A stretch of DNA of 64,000 bases from Symbiodinium natans. Taxonomy: Eukaryota > Sar > Dinophyceae > Suessiales > Symbiodiniaceae. Under the pieces are notes generated by a model that ran no database searches, was not told the DNA's origin, and was given only the letters and a program-made list of their open reading frames with translations. The stretch's first letter is position 1; every line of letters begins with the position of its first letter. Below, piece by piece: positions 34,573 through 45,581 of the stretch. A program made the position numbers and the translations under genes. The stretch spans positions 28,501 to 92,500 of the forward strand of contig CAJNDS010000285.1 in NCBI GenBank assembly GCA_905221605.1. The letters run 5' to 3'.

Positions 34573-34985
34573 TCAAGCCCAACCCTGCCAGCAGAAGATC
34601 GCAAGCATGTCCCAATATCTGCTCATGCACCCTGGGTCGATGATGGGAATGAGCAGCTCATACGATTTGGAGTCGTCACTCAAACTGTGCACGCACAGCA
34701 CGAAACCCTTAACCTCACACCAAAAGCCGAAGCTTGGGTCAGCGGATAGGCTAGGATTTTCGGAGAGCGCGAAGCGCAGGTGGCCCTCGACAAGTAGCAC
34801 CATGACAAAGTCACGCCTAACCGCGCACACCATCCTCTGCTCGGCTGCGCTGACCGCATCCGCACTTTTCATTCATCCCTCGACAATGCATTGCTTCGCT
34901 GTCCGGCTTTTGTCTAGCTTTCGAAGCCCCAATCTCAAGTAAGCATCAACCGCCTGGGCCCGTGGCACCACTGGTAGCAGCACCA
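34573..34985 (-). pseudogene. Intronless minus-strand reading frame with one in-frame TGA
   Basis: Read from 34,985 down to 34,573 the frame is protein-like (AVDAYLRLGLRKLDKSRTAK, then a TGA, then ATG at 34,872 followed by MKSADAVSAAEQRMVCAVRR and GHLRFALSENPSLSADPSFG), with mostly C/G third positions. The stop separates two parts that stay in the same frame. It has no intron over 400 bp, unlike its neighbours, and faces the other way. A processed pseudogene is one explanation. The + strand is open over part of it, so strand is not certain. Confidence 0.35.
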
Positions 34986-35082
34986 AGCGAGGGAGCATCA
35001 TGAGGATCAGCTGCGCAAGCCTTGCGAGTTATGCAGGGCCGGTCTTGAGCATGAACTGCCCAGGCGTGGCTGATTCAGTGGC

Positions 35083-35463
35083 TTAGAGACAAGTCCAAGC
35101 GCAGCACTCACACCTTCCTCCCGGTGGTTGCATCACAGTCTTGCCCCGCCTTTCAAAGACAAGAAGTACAATAAAGAACAACAGAAGTGAAAGCAGACGT
35201 GACAGCGCCGTTTCACAAACCCATGCCAGTATCATGTTTTCTGTTGGTTCCTTCAGTCTCTCGAAGCTTTGAATCATCAGCAGAAACAGTCTCATCTTCA
35301 TGAGCACCAGCCGCCTCGGCCCGTGGCATCTAGCCGCCCAAGTCATGGCTTTCTGGAGCGCAGACGAACATTCCATATCTGTTGCGTTGGTTTTGGTGGG
35401 GACACAAACGGCCCAGCGCCGCAATATGCCAGGCGTGCAAGCATCATGAGCACATCTACCCAC
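35083..35463 (-). CDS. Hypothetical minus-strand frame with one membrane segment
   Basis: A 126-codon frame contains a strongly hydrophobic segment, LSRLLSLLLFFIVLLVF, followed by basic residues (ERRGK), as expected for one transmembrane helix. A piece near 35,290-35,345 (minus strand 'tgccacgggccgaggcggct') is similar to 34,955-35,000, so the two minus-strand regions share a diverged repeat. Weak evidence overall. Confidence 0.25.
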   Translation of the reverse strand: MGRCAHDACTPGILRRWAVCVPTKTNATDMECSSALQKAMTWAARCHGPRRLVLMKMRLFLLMIQSFERLKEPTENMILAWVCETALSRLLSLLLFFIVLLVFERRGKTVMQPPGGRCECCAWTCL

Positions 35464-35663
35464 TCTCCTGCAAGTGCCCCTTCAACTACGACTTTACCGA
35501 AGCAAAAAGGCGTGAGAGAGCTGAGACATCTTCAGGTGCTGCCAAAAACATCTTGAGCTACACGTCTGCCCTTGTGGGTAGGACATGACACGGGGTGACT
35601 GGGGCAGCAAGGGTGAGGAGCGCAGCGACAAGCACACGCACAACTGTCCATGTGCAGAGCGAG

Positions 35664-36431
35664 GTGCCTGTGCCCTGGGCCCGGGTCCTGGCACCCGCGG
35701 TTTGTGCAGTCATCCCTCGCGTGCTTACGAACGAAGAGGTGCAGGCATTGAAAAGCTGGGGCATGTCGCTTGGCCTTGATAAATTTTCGTGTGCCATCTT
35801 GTCTAAGTCGTCATTGTCTGCGGACCTGCTGTGACCTGCTGCTTCGTGCTCGCAGAACAGGTCGAGGAGGGACTGGGTCTCGGCAAACGGGCACATGATC
35901 AGTCAGTTCGTGGATCCAGTTCTTGCTGACAAGCTTTGGAGCCGCGTGTGCCACCTGGTTCCGTCTTTCAAAGGCCTTGGTGCAGTTGGCCTGAACCAGC
36001 ACATGCGCTTCCTGAAGTACGGGAAAGGCCACTTCTTTGCGCCGCATCAAGATGGCGAGAACAGGCACGGAGCTGCAAGATCTTTGCTTTCGGCACTTCT
36101 GTACTTGTCCGGCGTGGACAGCAACGAGAGTGGCGGTGGAACTCGGTTCATTTCTCCGGAGTGTCCAGAAGTTGCACGCACTGGCCGATGTGATCGCGCT
36201 TGCGACCATTGTGTTGATGCTCCAGTCGCTGCCGGATGTCTGCTCGTTTTTGCACAAAGCCTCGTCCATGCTGGCACTGAGCCCATGTCCTCTGACAAGT
36301 TTGCCACTTGGCACATGCAAAGCACATTCAATGTTGAATCCATTACGTCCCTGACCAAGATCTCTAACCAACAGCCTCCGATGCCTACTGGTGAGAGGTT
36401 AGATGTCAGAGGTCAGGTACCTCCCGGGTAG
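35664..36431 (+). CDS. 2-oxoglutarate/Fe(II) dioxygenase, prolyl 4-hydroxylase type
   Basis: Exon 35,664 on begins after GCGAG|G and reads ARVLAPAVCAVIPRVLTNEE (a helix that caps this fold). The next exon starts about 35,860 and reads SRRDWVSANGHMISQFVDPV, then LADKLWSRV. The double-stranded beta-helix core follows without interruption: RFLKYGKGHFFAPHQDGENR supplies the iron-binding H-x-D, LLSALLYLSGV and ESGGGTRF are the paired strands, and VFAQSLVHAG supplies the distal His. A Lys (SSDKF) follows near the 2-oxoglutarate position. Such enzymes hydroxylate Pro or other side chains using O2, Fe(II) and 2-oxoglutarate. The stop is TAG 36,429-36,431. The first exon is likely missing. No signal peptide is visible in the exons found. 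Confidence 0.8.
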
Positions 36432-36444
36432 TGGCTAGAGGTTG

Positions 36445-38190
36445 GAGGTCGGCCTGTCAGATGCTATCTATCTCCTCCCCCCGGGCCCCTTGCCCCCTAT
36501 CCCTGCTTAGAGGTACGAGGGCCAGCTTTCGGTACAGCTCTGAGCTCCCCCCCCCCCCCTTTTCCTCACAGATTGGAAAGCCAGGCTGGAGTTTTGCAGG
36601 GTCCGCCAGTCAGATGCTATCTATTAATATCTATTACATCTCTGCCCCCATCTGTCTATATATTCTTAGGGCCTGCGCGCAATGTAGAGGCAGAAGACCA
36701 CATGTTCGAGGGCCTGGGGCGCTGATCCTCCCCATAGGCAAGCCACTGATGCTCATGATATCTCATGATGCGCGCCGCGGCCACGAACCCGAGCGACTGA
36801 TGCTCACGATGGGTGCCCCCGTGCGTGTTGCAACTTCATGGCGACGGGTCTGGGAGGGGTACAGGGTCCTCCCATCATTGCCACTGTCCCATGCCTCCAT
36901 TATAAACAGGTATAAAAGTTATAGCCAGTTAGAGGTTTCGCACATCTGGTACTTTCATCCATCTACACTCCCCCCCCCAGAACCAGATGCCTGCCTACAG
37001 ATAGTATGGATGAGTCGGTCGGCCTGCTGGGCACTGCGGGCCAAGAGTCGCCTTCTTCGGGAACCTCAAGTGACATCATCTCTTTTTCGGCCGCGATCCT
37101 TTTCAACACGAAACTGCGATTCCAAAAAGAATGTTCCAGAAGGGGAAGAAGAAAGAACAACATTGATAATCTGGCTGCAAAACCCTCCTTTACACCTCCT
37201 CTGGCAAGAATGATCCCGAACGAGATTCAGCCCATGTTTCTGAATCAATTTCCAACGAACTCTCTGAAGGAATTCGAGCCCGGGTTCAACCAGATTCGTT
37301 GTTTTCAGAGAAGAGGATCGAACCTGGGTCGGCCACCCTCCCGCAATACTTCGAGGTCACTGACTGGGTCAGCAGCGCCGAAGCGCACAGGCCCTCCTTT
37401 CCAGTCCCTGGTAGAAGGTTAGTTCGAGGGTCCGCTGGTACCTCCTGTCAGAAACATCCCTTCAAGGATTGCTGTAGGGTTGGTTTTGGGGATCCGCCTG
37501 TCCGATACACTATCTGTGCCCCACCACCGGCCGCACAAACCCAGCAGGTACCTCCACCCGTCGCGAGTTTGGGGCCGCCAACCCACCCCCGGTGTGCTCG
37601 TCAGAAACCGCACCACTTAGAGGCTCCGCCCGTCCCCCACGCGTCCCACGCCCACGACCCCCGGGTGGCTGCCTGGGAGATAGGCTAAAGTCGACTAATG
37701 GGTCCGCCGCCTTGGGAGACAGGTCGGAGTCGCCGGTCAGATTTCACCCCCGGTCCAATAAGGTGTATGAACCCGCCCGAAAACTTCCGCAAGTCATCCT
37801 CATGGGGCATTCAATGAGGCATTCAAGGTATGGATTCCTGGTGTGATCCATGTTGAGTCGCTGCAAGGTCATCCGGACCGACGTTATGTACCCCGTGGCG
37901 GAGACTTGAGCCATCTTGAGCCATCCCAATTCTCCAAAATCCACCTCTCGCAGAATTTGCCCGTGATGCGCCTGCCCATGAGCCGTGAGTCGCTGTGTCA
38001 AGTGGAGATTTGTGGAGCCGGGCAGAGCAGGGCAAGGACTTTGGGGGACGTCGTGTGACATCGGGAGGCCAAAGAAGCTGTTTTCTCAGCTCTTCTCACT
38101 TCAGCTCCGCGGACGTGATCTCTTGGAAGGCATGACATGAGACAAGCGAAATGGCCCCTGCTGCATTGTCGACACGAGGGGCCTGCAAAG
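36445..38190. other. No gene supported
   Basis: Contains 'gatgctatctat' repeats (36,466 and 36,611), C-rich runs, and an open frame at 37,006-37,422 (138 codons) with no family similarity and ordinary composition. 37,744-38,061 is open on minus. T-arm-like words near 37,280-37,330 do not fold as a tRNA. Confidence 0.35.
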
Positions 38191-38199
38191 CTCCTTGCG

Positions 38200-38322
38200 A
38201 TGTCGTCAGATTCTACATGATTTACGGAGCAGGCGAGAAGATGCAGTTCCGAATGTTCGAAGTTGTTTTTCAAGTTCTTGCGCAATCTGGTTCCTTCCTC
38301 GTGAGCCACCGGCGTCGCCTGT
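38200..38322 (+). CDS. Hypothetical exon
   Basis: The frame beginning DVVRFYMIYGAGEKMQFRMF and continuing EVVFQVLAQSGSFLVSHRRR ends at TGA 38,320-38,322. Hydrophobic spacing and C/G third positions resemble the verified exons. The family is unknown. A longer overlapping + frame and a 140-codon minus frame cover the same DNA and look like shadows. Confidence 0.35.
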
Positions 38323-38982
38323 GAAGTTTAGGCAGTGGTACTCCAATTCGACGCTTTGCACTGCCCCGCGCTCTACTTGTGGCTCCCACATCATCACTGT
38401 CCGAATCTGCCGGATCTTAGTCGCCCTGTACGAGGTCTTGTGCGACTCTGTGTGCTGTTTCCACTGTCTGTTTGAGTGCCAAAGCCGCCCCAAGTTTCTG
38501 CAGAAAAAGTCAGATGGGAGATCAGGTGAGACTCGCAACTGTGGTGAGCAAGCTGTGTTTTTGCCTGTTTTGCTCGCAGAACTTCTGGCCAATGAGCCAG
38601 AGGTGACTTGAAGGGACAGAGCTTTCACGTGAACCGCTGGTCTTTCAAGCGTGGGTCATTATTCTTCTTCTTCTTATTTTTATTTTCACCATCATTATTA
38701 TTACTGGTACTTGTTGCAGGCGAGGGCTTCGGAGTGCTTAGAGAGAAACTGCGCTGACGCCATGATGCTGGCCGAACAGTACCGAGATTTTCTGGAAGCA
38801 ACGACCGGGGCCACTTGGTTTCGGTGCACTTGTTGTTCGTTGTTTGGTGCGTTGTGTCACGAAGCATGAAGGGTTGTCGTTCCGGCCACGGACATCTCGA
38901 GGAAAAACGAGACATGAGGGTTGTTCAACACCCCCCTTGTCTTCGAGTTATACTGGGGCGACCCTCAGATGATGGAAATGAG

Positions 38983-39140
38983 GGTCCGCGAAAGTCCGCG
39001 ATGGGCCCGCGAAAGACAAATCACGCTTTCGCGAAGTTTAGTGTTAGTACTGTTTGTGCTGAAACTAATACGGGGGTAAAATATGCTCCGCGAAAGTCCG
39101 CGATGGGCCCGCGAAAGACAAGTTGCTTTTCGCGAAGAAT
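38983..39140. repeat. Two direct repeats with internal CGCGAAAG palindromes
   Basis: The segment 'gtccgcgatgggcccgcgaa' with flanks occurs at 38,983-39,040 and 39,088-39,140. In each unit CGCGAAAG words face CTTTCGCG-like words, so each could fold into a hairpin. The context is unique sequence. I see no coding role. Confidence 0.8.
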
Positions 39141-39261
39141 GGTTGTTTTGCCGTGAAGCAATTTGGAACAACCGTCACATGATGTTTTTTTCTTGATGCA
39201 GCAAGCGGCAGCGGCGATTCACCGGTGGAAGCGTGCAAAAAAGCGATTGAGATGCTGAATT

Positions 39262-39345
39262 TTGCTATTATTATTATTATTATTATCATCATTATTCTTA
39301 CTGTTATTAGTATTAGTTTTGTTATTGTTATTGTTATAATGAGTC
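39262..39345. repeat. ATT microsatellite
   Basis: TTA/ATT repeats degenerate into GTTATTGTTATT toward the right. An intron acceptor (CTGCCAAG|G) follows at 39,361, so the tract is probably intronic. Similar tracts lie at 38,665-38,705, 43,215-43,365 and 56,510-56,570. Confidence 0.95.
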
Positions 39346-39360
39346 TTATGATTCTGCCAA

Positions 39361-41309
39361 GGCACCTCTGCCCCCAGTCAGCTCGAACGCCCCGCACCGC
39401 GGTGAGCTGCGCCGCTCCACGGCGGCCACGGCCGCGAAAGTGAAGGAGATGCCACACCCAACTCCAGCATGCGCAGGCGACTCCGGGCCTGAGCCTGAGC
39501 TTGCAGGATGTAGGTCGCCCCCACAACTCGTCGTCAGTGAAGTTGGGAATCCGGAGTTTTTGGGGCAACTTTCTTGTTGAGATGTGTGCAAGGGGTGCTT
39601 TCTCAGTTGCAGGTCGGAGCGGAGGTCGGCAATGCTGCAGGCCCTGGCAGGGCTGAACGAGCAGCCTAGCCAGGTCCCAACTGCCCCAATACAGCCAGCG
39701 ATGGATTCCTCGGCGGCGCTGCAAAAGTGTAGTGCGGCCGCGCTGACCTCGATGATACAGTCTGGAGCTGGGACCCCAGCACTGGTTCATGGACTGCTAG
39801 TGTATTGCATAGTATTGATATGTATTGATGTAGATCTTCGAAACATGGCTGAAACTGGTTTGAGCATTAGATTCATTCGACAGCCCAGCAACTCTCCATA
39901 TCCTTCGCATCTGGAGAGTCACCAAGGATCCTCGCCCCTCGGGGCGGGCACGCCGAACCTCGCAACTGCTCCAAGACGCGTTGCGCATGAGCAGTGGGTC
40001 CAACTTTCTCCTCCAGCGGATGCATGCAGCCTCGAGCACCTCAGCTGCGATTGGAGGTTTCCCTGAATGTGCTGCAAAGCCCGTGCGTGTGATGTGCTAC
40101 ACAGGTGTATCAAACTCAGAAGAAGCTCACAGCATCAGCTTCAGGACTGCGCTTTGGTGCGAAGAGTAGCAGAGAGAGGCTTCTTGAGTTGAGAAGCCGA
40201 TGCAACACATCTTTGGCTGATGGGGCTAGGATTCAGGCGGTTCAGGGCCCATAGTACTGGGAGGGTGCCTGTGCAGGAGTGCTGTTCAAGCGGGCAGGCA
40301 ATACTTTGATGCAACACTGCCGCCTGTGCCCTGCGATGGCCCTAGCTGCACAGAGAACTCTTGCAGCCTCAACCACCCACATCTTGTAGCCCTCCAGGCT
40401 GGTGATGGTGATGGCTTCATGAGCCGTGGAAAGCCTATATCTGCTGTAGAGTTTCGGAGACTCATGGCAACCGAGTCCATGATGAGACGAGACAACCACT
40501 CTGCTCAATCGCCAGGTATGCAGGCAAAAAAGTCTTCTGGCGCTGGCATAGCTTTTGAGGAGCACACAGCATTCAACTTCCTGAAGCTTCACAGCCTTGC
40601 TCTCGCCTCCCTGGTTATTGCCCCGATCTGTCGGCCTGGCACGCGTAAGCTTGATTGCAGAGATGGTCCACATGTTTATGGCCTCTCCGAAGTGTCGTTT
40701 CGGCTCCTTGCAATGTGAAACACCCAGAAGTACGTCGCCACTGGCCATAGTTGGTGAAGAACACCAGCGTGCTGTGCTAGAACATGGCAAAGCTTGGGAA
40801 GTTCGAACTTGCAGGGCTGGGTTGAAAAAGGTCCAAAGGTAACCGCCTTTTGAATCTGAGACGGTAATTATGACCATTAGGCATCGGATGATGCCACCTG
40901 CTGATGAAGATGCACATTCCAGAGCATACGCACAACGGCACACAGTTACCTCAGGCTAGCCGCGGTTCTTAGCTAGTTCTGCATGGAGCCATGACTGATG
41001 GAGTCACTGAAGAACTCGCTGCTGACAGCCCGTGCGAGCGTGCAGCACCTCAGCTGCAGATTGTGGCCTGAACTTTCACCTTCATCACCCTTCCACAGAG
41101 TAGGGGCACAGTGCCAGGACAGCGATGCTCTCGAGGAAGAGTTGGAGAAGGAGTTGCAGGCCAACATGTGAGCAAATAGCGACAACATGGCTTCAAGGGA
41201 TGCTTCAAGGGTGAAGGCTAAACCAACGCCCGGCTGCAAGGACTTGGAAGCAGAAGTTCAGGTGCTGCAGCATCGCCTAGAGAAGCTCCAGCCTGCGCCG
41301 CTTGGCTAA
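39361..41309 (+). CDS. Unidentified protein ending in coiled coil
   Basis: Exons proposed from AG|G edges: 39,361-39,491 (APLPPVSSNAPHRGELRRST, then KVKEMPHPTPA), about 39,605-39,790 (SAMLQALAGLNEQPSQVPTA, then ALTSMIQSGAGTPALV), about 39,990-40,045 (NFLLQRMHAASSTSAAIGG), about 40,397-40,500 (GDGDGFMSRGKPISAVEFRR), about 40,555-40,620 (FEEHTAFNFLKLHSLALASL), about 40,862-40,947 (TVIMTIRHRMMPPADEDAHS), 41,102-41,170 (DALEEELEKELQANM) and the last exon about 41,243-41,309 (DLEAEVQVLQHRLEKLQPAP, stop TAA). The last two exons have heptad-like spacing. The 40,397 segment faintly resembles an EF-hand loop but lacks key acidic positions. Intron phases were not all checked, so more than one gene may be mixed here. 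Confidence 0.4.
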
Positions 41310-41479
41310 GCAGTGCTCTGTTTGGATTTCAGCATTGTAGAAATCCATGGCAAGTTAGCTGGGGTTAAAATGCTGCGGGATCCGACTGTTGCATGCCATT
41401 GAACCGGCGCAAAAAACTGTAGCGATTTGGGATGTTTCGGACTGGAGAACTCCCAAACTCTCCCATCTCAAGCCGAGAG

Positions 41480-42420
41480 CGGGGACTCCTTTGCAGGCCT
41501 TCCTTTGAAGCGCTGCCGCTGGAGCAGCTTTGCTTACACCTTCCCGCAAAGGAGTTCGCGACGCTTTCCTCCGCAGGCCTTGGCATAGCCCAAAGAAAGC
41601 CTTCAATGCAATGCTGTGGGTGCTTCATAGCTGATTTATGATACTTATACTATGCCTCAGACGTGCTTCAACTGTGAGAGGTCAGGAGCTTCAGCGGATG
41701 CTGCAGCAGCTGCTGGGCGGCAGACGTTGATTCAGCCTGTGATCATTCAATCATTCCAATTGCTCATCAAGCTACTGCAGGCTTCTCCCTCAGCTTCTAA
41801 AGGGCTTGGCCATGCAGGCAAAGGCGCAGCGGTCGCGTTTTGGGCTGGTCGGAGCATCTGAAGGTGAGCCACACAGAGCTCAGTAGATCTTCAGGCCGGC
41901 CGTTCCGGCCGCCAGCTGCCGCTGGGTTTGACACCTCTGGTGCTGTGGCAGGTGGGGGGTTTTTCCAGTGTGTTCATGATGGTTCAGAGATGCTTTAAAA
42001 AAAACCTTGTGCCCCGCAGTCTCTGCGAGAACCGGTGCTTTCCGTCGACACTGCCTGTCCTGCCCTTGGCCGGGGGCTGCTGGCAGCAGGGCTGCACAGA
42101 AAGCTCTTTACTTCAAAGGTCTCAGTTGAACCGATGGACTCACGGGCCGGAATTGGAGCCTTAAACCCCACCATTCACTGGGATATACTGGGATGTAGTG
42201 GACCAACCCTACTGACTGAGGTGCTTAACTTGTACCCGCTCCGCCTCCGAAGCGTAAATGTGCCGCGCTCGCGGAGCCACAGCAACATCCACCAAATCCT
42301 GCAGCCCCATGAGCTGACATGGAAGATGCGTGGTCAGCTGACTCCACGCGTGCTCCGTGGCAAGCTGTCCTGCAGCATTGCACCCGTCAGAGGACGGCCT
42401 GCCGGATTGTCTTTCCCGAA
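41480..42420 (+). CDS. Hypothetical exons
   Basis: About 41,497-41,577 reads PSFEALPLEQLCLHLPAKEF after TTTGCAG|G and ends near a GC donor. About 42,220-42,340 reads LNLYPLRLRSVNVPRSRSHS, then NIHQILQPHELTWKMRGQ, after ACTGAG|G. Each has the codon pattern of the verified exons, but I cannot link them or name a family. Confidence 0.3.
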
Positions 42421-42560
42421 CCCGAACCCGAACCCCTAAACCTTAAAACCCAAACCCCAAACCCCAAACCCCAAACCCCAAACCCCAAACCCCAAACCCC
42501 AAACCCCAAACCCCAAACCCCAAACCCCAAACCCTAAACCCTAAACCCTAAACCCTATAA
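42419..42560. repeat. Telomere-variant array (CCCCAAA)
   Basis: About fifteen tandem CCCCAAA units replace CCCTAAA, with normal CCCTAAA only at the right edge (42,530-42,555). Confidence 0.97.
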
Positions 42561-42612
42561 TTCAGAGCAGCCACGATGTTGACTTCCACAGCAGTTGACA
42601 CCAAGCCGGGCC

Positions 42613-42735
42613 ATGTCAGGAGCGGCCGAGTCTGAAATGTCCATTGTGCTCTTGGACTCCGCCGTGCCGAAGCAGCCCCTGATAACGCTGAGCTGGGACT
42701 TGCATCCTGGCAGCTGCTTCGGGATACTTGGGAAG
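42613..42735 (+). CDS. Hypothetical start exon
   Basis: ATG 42,613 opens MSGAAESEMSIVLLDSAVPK, followed by QPLITLSWDLHPGSCFG, then a T-rich stretch. It reads like a real N-terminal exon placed just downstream of a telomere-type array. The rest of the gene was not found. Confidence 0.35.
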
Positions 42736-42965
42736 AAGTTTTTTTTTTTTTTTTTTTTTTATATTATAATTTTTTGGGGTACTACAATGGGATACTTGGG
42801 AGTATTCTTTAATTTTTGGGTACTGTTAATTCCTAAGAAACAGCTAAGATTATGTTTTTTTGCTAGGGTTCCAAGTTCAGTAAGGCTGCGGCTGCTACTA
42901 CAACATTCGAGCCTCCATCCGTGAGGTGCGACATTTGATGAGCTAGCTAACGTGTGGCTTCCGTA

Positions 42966-44630
42966 GTAGGGTTTAGGGTAGCTAGTTCAGGGTTTAGGGT
43001 TCAGGGTTTAAGGTTTAGGGTTTAGGGTTTAGGGTTTTTTTTGCTGTTTGCTCCGAGGTTGTGTCCTCTAGGTCGTCGTGGGCATACCGTCAACACACTT
43101 GGATCCTGGGAGATGGCACCTTGCGTGCCCGGTCGGACAGCGAGCAAGAATACGTCCTAACGTTTCATTTGGAGAGTCTCATCTGCAAAGATTCCTAACA
43201 AGGGCAATATAGGGAAATATTATCATTATTATTATTGCTATTATTGCTATTATTATTACTACTACTATTATTATTATTATTATTATTATTATTTTTATTA
43301 CTATTATTATTACTGTTCTTATTACTATTATTATTACTTTTACTATTATTATTCTTCTTAAAATCAGAGCTGATTCAAGATTTCTCAGAGAATGCCCAGA
43401 TATCACAGTCATGGCAGTTATGGCACAGCGCCGCTCCGGCATCCGGCATCCGGGGGTTCAACCTCTCAGGATTGACTGGGGGATGGCACGCTGCTGGATT
43501 TTGGTACAAGGTCGCTATAAGGCGCGCGCCAGCCAGCTCATCCCTGTAACGGCCAGCTAAACCCTAGACCCTAGACCCTAGACCCTAGACCCTAGACCCT
43601 AGACCCTAAACCCTAAACCCTAAACCCTAAACCCTAAACCCTAAACCCTAAACCCTAAACCCTAAACCCCAAACCCTAAACCCTAAACCCTAAACCCTAC
43701 TTGAAGTGAGCCTGCATGGGTGAGGAGCTGTGCCTGGAATCGGTCTGCAGTGGAGCATCGCCAACGGCGGACGAGCTGCGCAACCCGGCGAGCTGTCCCT
43801 AAACCCTAAACCCTAAACCCTAAACCCTAAACCCTAAACCCTAAACCCTACACCCTAAACCCTAAACCCTAAACCCTAAACCCTAAACCCTAAACCCTAA
43901 ACCCTAAAACCCTAAACCCTAAACCCTAAACACTCCGAACCCTCAAATCTTTCCACTTCCGAGCCAAGAGCTTGGGACCAACCCCGGTCGCAAAAATAGG
44001 TTTTCTACCCTGCGAATTGATAGCGGCTCTACATCTTCTGGGGGGATTTGTTCAGATTTGTTAATCGGGACCCCGAGAAATTCCGAGTTGAAATAAGGGG
44101 AGGCCCCTAATTGAAATCCCTAAACCCTAAACCCGAAACCCGAAGCCCGAAACCCTATTCCCAAGTACCTCAGGTCTGCAGCTGTCGCCTGGAACGACTG
44201 CGAGCTTGTCGGAGCTCCTCCTGGCTTAGAGTGTGGGCCGATCACTTAGACATGGGCGAGCTCTAATTCTCAGGGACGGGGTTTAGGGTTTAGGGTTCAG
44301 GGTTTAGGGGGTTTAGGGGGTTTAGGGGGTTTAGGGGGTTTAGGGGGTTTAGGGGGTTTAGGGGGTTTAGGGGGTTTAGGGGGTTTAGGGGGTTTAGGGG
44401 TTTAGGGGGGTTAGGAGGTTTAGGGGGTTTAGGGGTTTAGGGGTTTAGGGTTTTAGGGGGTTTAGGGGGTTTTAGGGGTTTTAGGGGGTTTAGGGGGTTT
44501 AGGGGGTTTAGGGGGTTTAGGGGGTTTAGGGGGTTTAGGGGGTTTAGGGGGTTTAGGGGGTTTCGGGTTTAGGGTTCAGGGTTTAGGGTTTAGGGTTCAG
44601 GGTTTAGGGTTTAGGGTTTAGGGATGCTTG
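42966..44630. repeat. Cluster of telomere-variant arrays and a TTA microsatellite
   Basis: 42,966-43,040 is TTTAGGG. 43,215-43,365 is TTA/TAC-rich. 43,557-43,700 has CCCTAGA then CCCTAAA. 43,798-43,932 is CCCTAAA. 44,118-44,157 has CCCGAAA variants. 44,278-44,628 is dominated by the 9-bp variant TTTAGGGGG on the + strand, with normal units at both ends. Between arrays are short unique stretches with no supported exon. Confidence 0.95.
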
Positions 44631-45581
44631 CACTTACACGAACTGAACCAAGTCCGGGTTTCGGGCTTTCGGAAGCTGAGATATGGAACATGAGGGCTGG
44701 GGCATGGCGCAGCGAAGTCTCAGGTGCTTTGAACTTTTGAAGACGGGATGCTTGGCGAGCCTGTTGGGCGGTTCCCTTGGGCCAGTGTTTGCTGCCTAAG
44801 GCAGGTAAACTCTGCACTGCCAAACCCTGCTGTGTACATAGCTGGCCGCGCTTGTGCTAACGTGTGGCTGGCAATGGGTCAATGGTAGCCGGTTGCAATT
44901 TTGGCTTGCCGTTTGAAGCGAATCATCCTGCATGCAGCAGAGTAGACAAGGGTACTCTCTGAACTGTAGCAATTGACTGATGTCTGGCGTGCATGCTAGT
45001 ACTTCAGCGAGCACTCCAAGAGGAGGAAAAGACCGCTGCTGACCACTGTCGCATGGTTTCCGGGTGCCTTTTTCAGCCATGCGTTTCTAGTTGGTGGACA
45101 GACGCGTGGACATGCGTGGGTGCGGACACGCGAACATGTAAATGCGAGTTTTTTCGCATGATGCCAATTGAAAAGGAACTCCTGGAATCAGTCTCTTCTA
45201 AAGCTGTCCCGAATGCCCGCTAGACACATTCAAGCATCTTGCAAGCCTCGCAAAACCGTTGTAAGGCTGGCCCCTCAAGCTGCAAGAATGATGGCCAAGG
45301 AGTTAACTTCACAACAAGGTGCTGAAGCCATCTCGGCTGGGTTTTAGAGCCATAAAGGCTGAGCACTTTGATCTGAGATCGTTATCATGCATCCGTGCAT
45401 TCAACTCCTCACCAGCACAGCTATCCCCAGCTACTGCAGCAGTCAACTCACACACTGCCGGTACATCAGCAGCGCCATCAACTCTGCTAGTCGTAACTGG
45501 TCTGCATGCTCGTGCTCCAAGGGGCTGACTTCGAAAGCTCGAACACTAAAAAAAATGCGCGCTTGCTGATGCTAGTCAGCC
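44631..45581. other. Upstream region of the myosin gene
   Basis: No exon is firmly supported. Open stretches at 44,993-45,223 and 45,319-45,528 show no family similarity. The region should contain the myosin promoter and 5' untranslated sequence; I see no TATA-like element that stands out. Confidence 0.4.

Noticed and set aside
36047-36371. Minus-strand and alternate + frames within the dioxygenase exon
   Set aside because: The + frame carries the complete H-x-D...H...K dioxygenase core; the others are shadows.
37270-37335. tRNA-like words (GGTTCAA and, on minus, GGTTCGATCC)
   Set aside because: The T-stem pairs fail beyond three bases and no D-arm, anticodon arm or acceptor stem fits at the right spacing.
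40397-40470. Possible EF-hand loop (GDGDGFMSRG...)
   Set aside because: The loop lacks the Glu at position 12 and has a Lys/Pro insertion where the second half should bind calcium.
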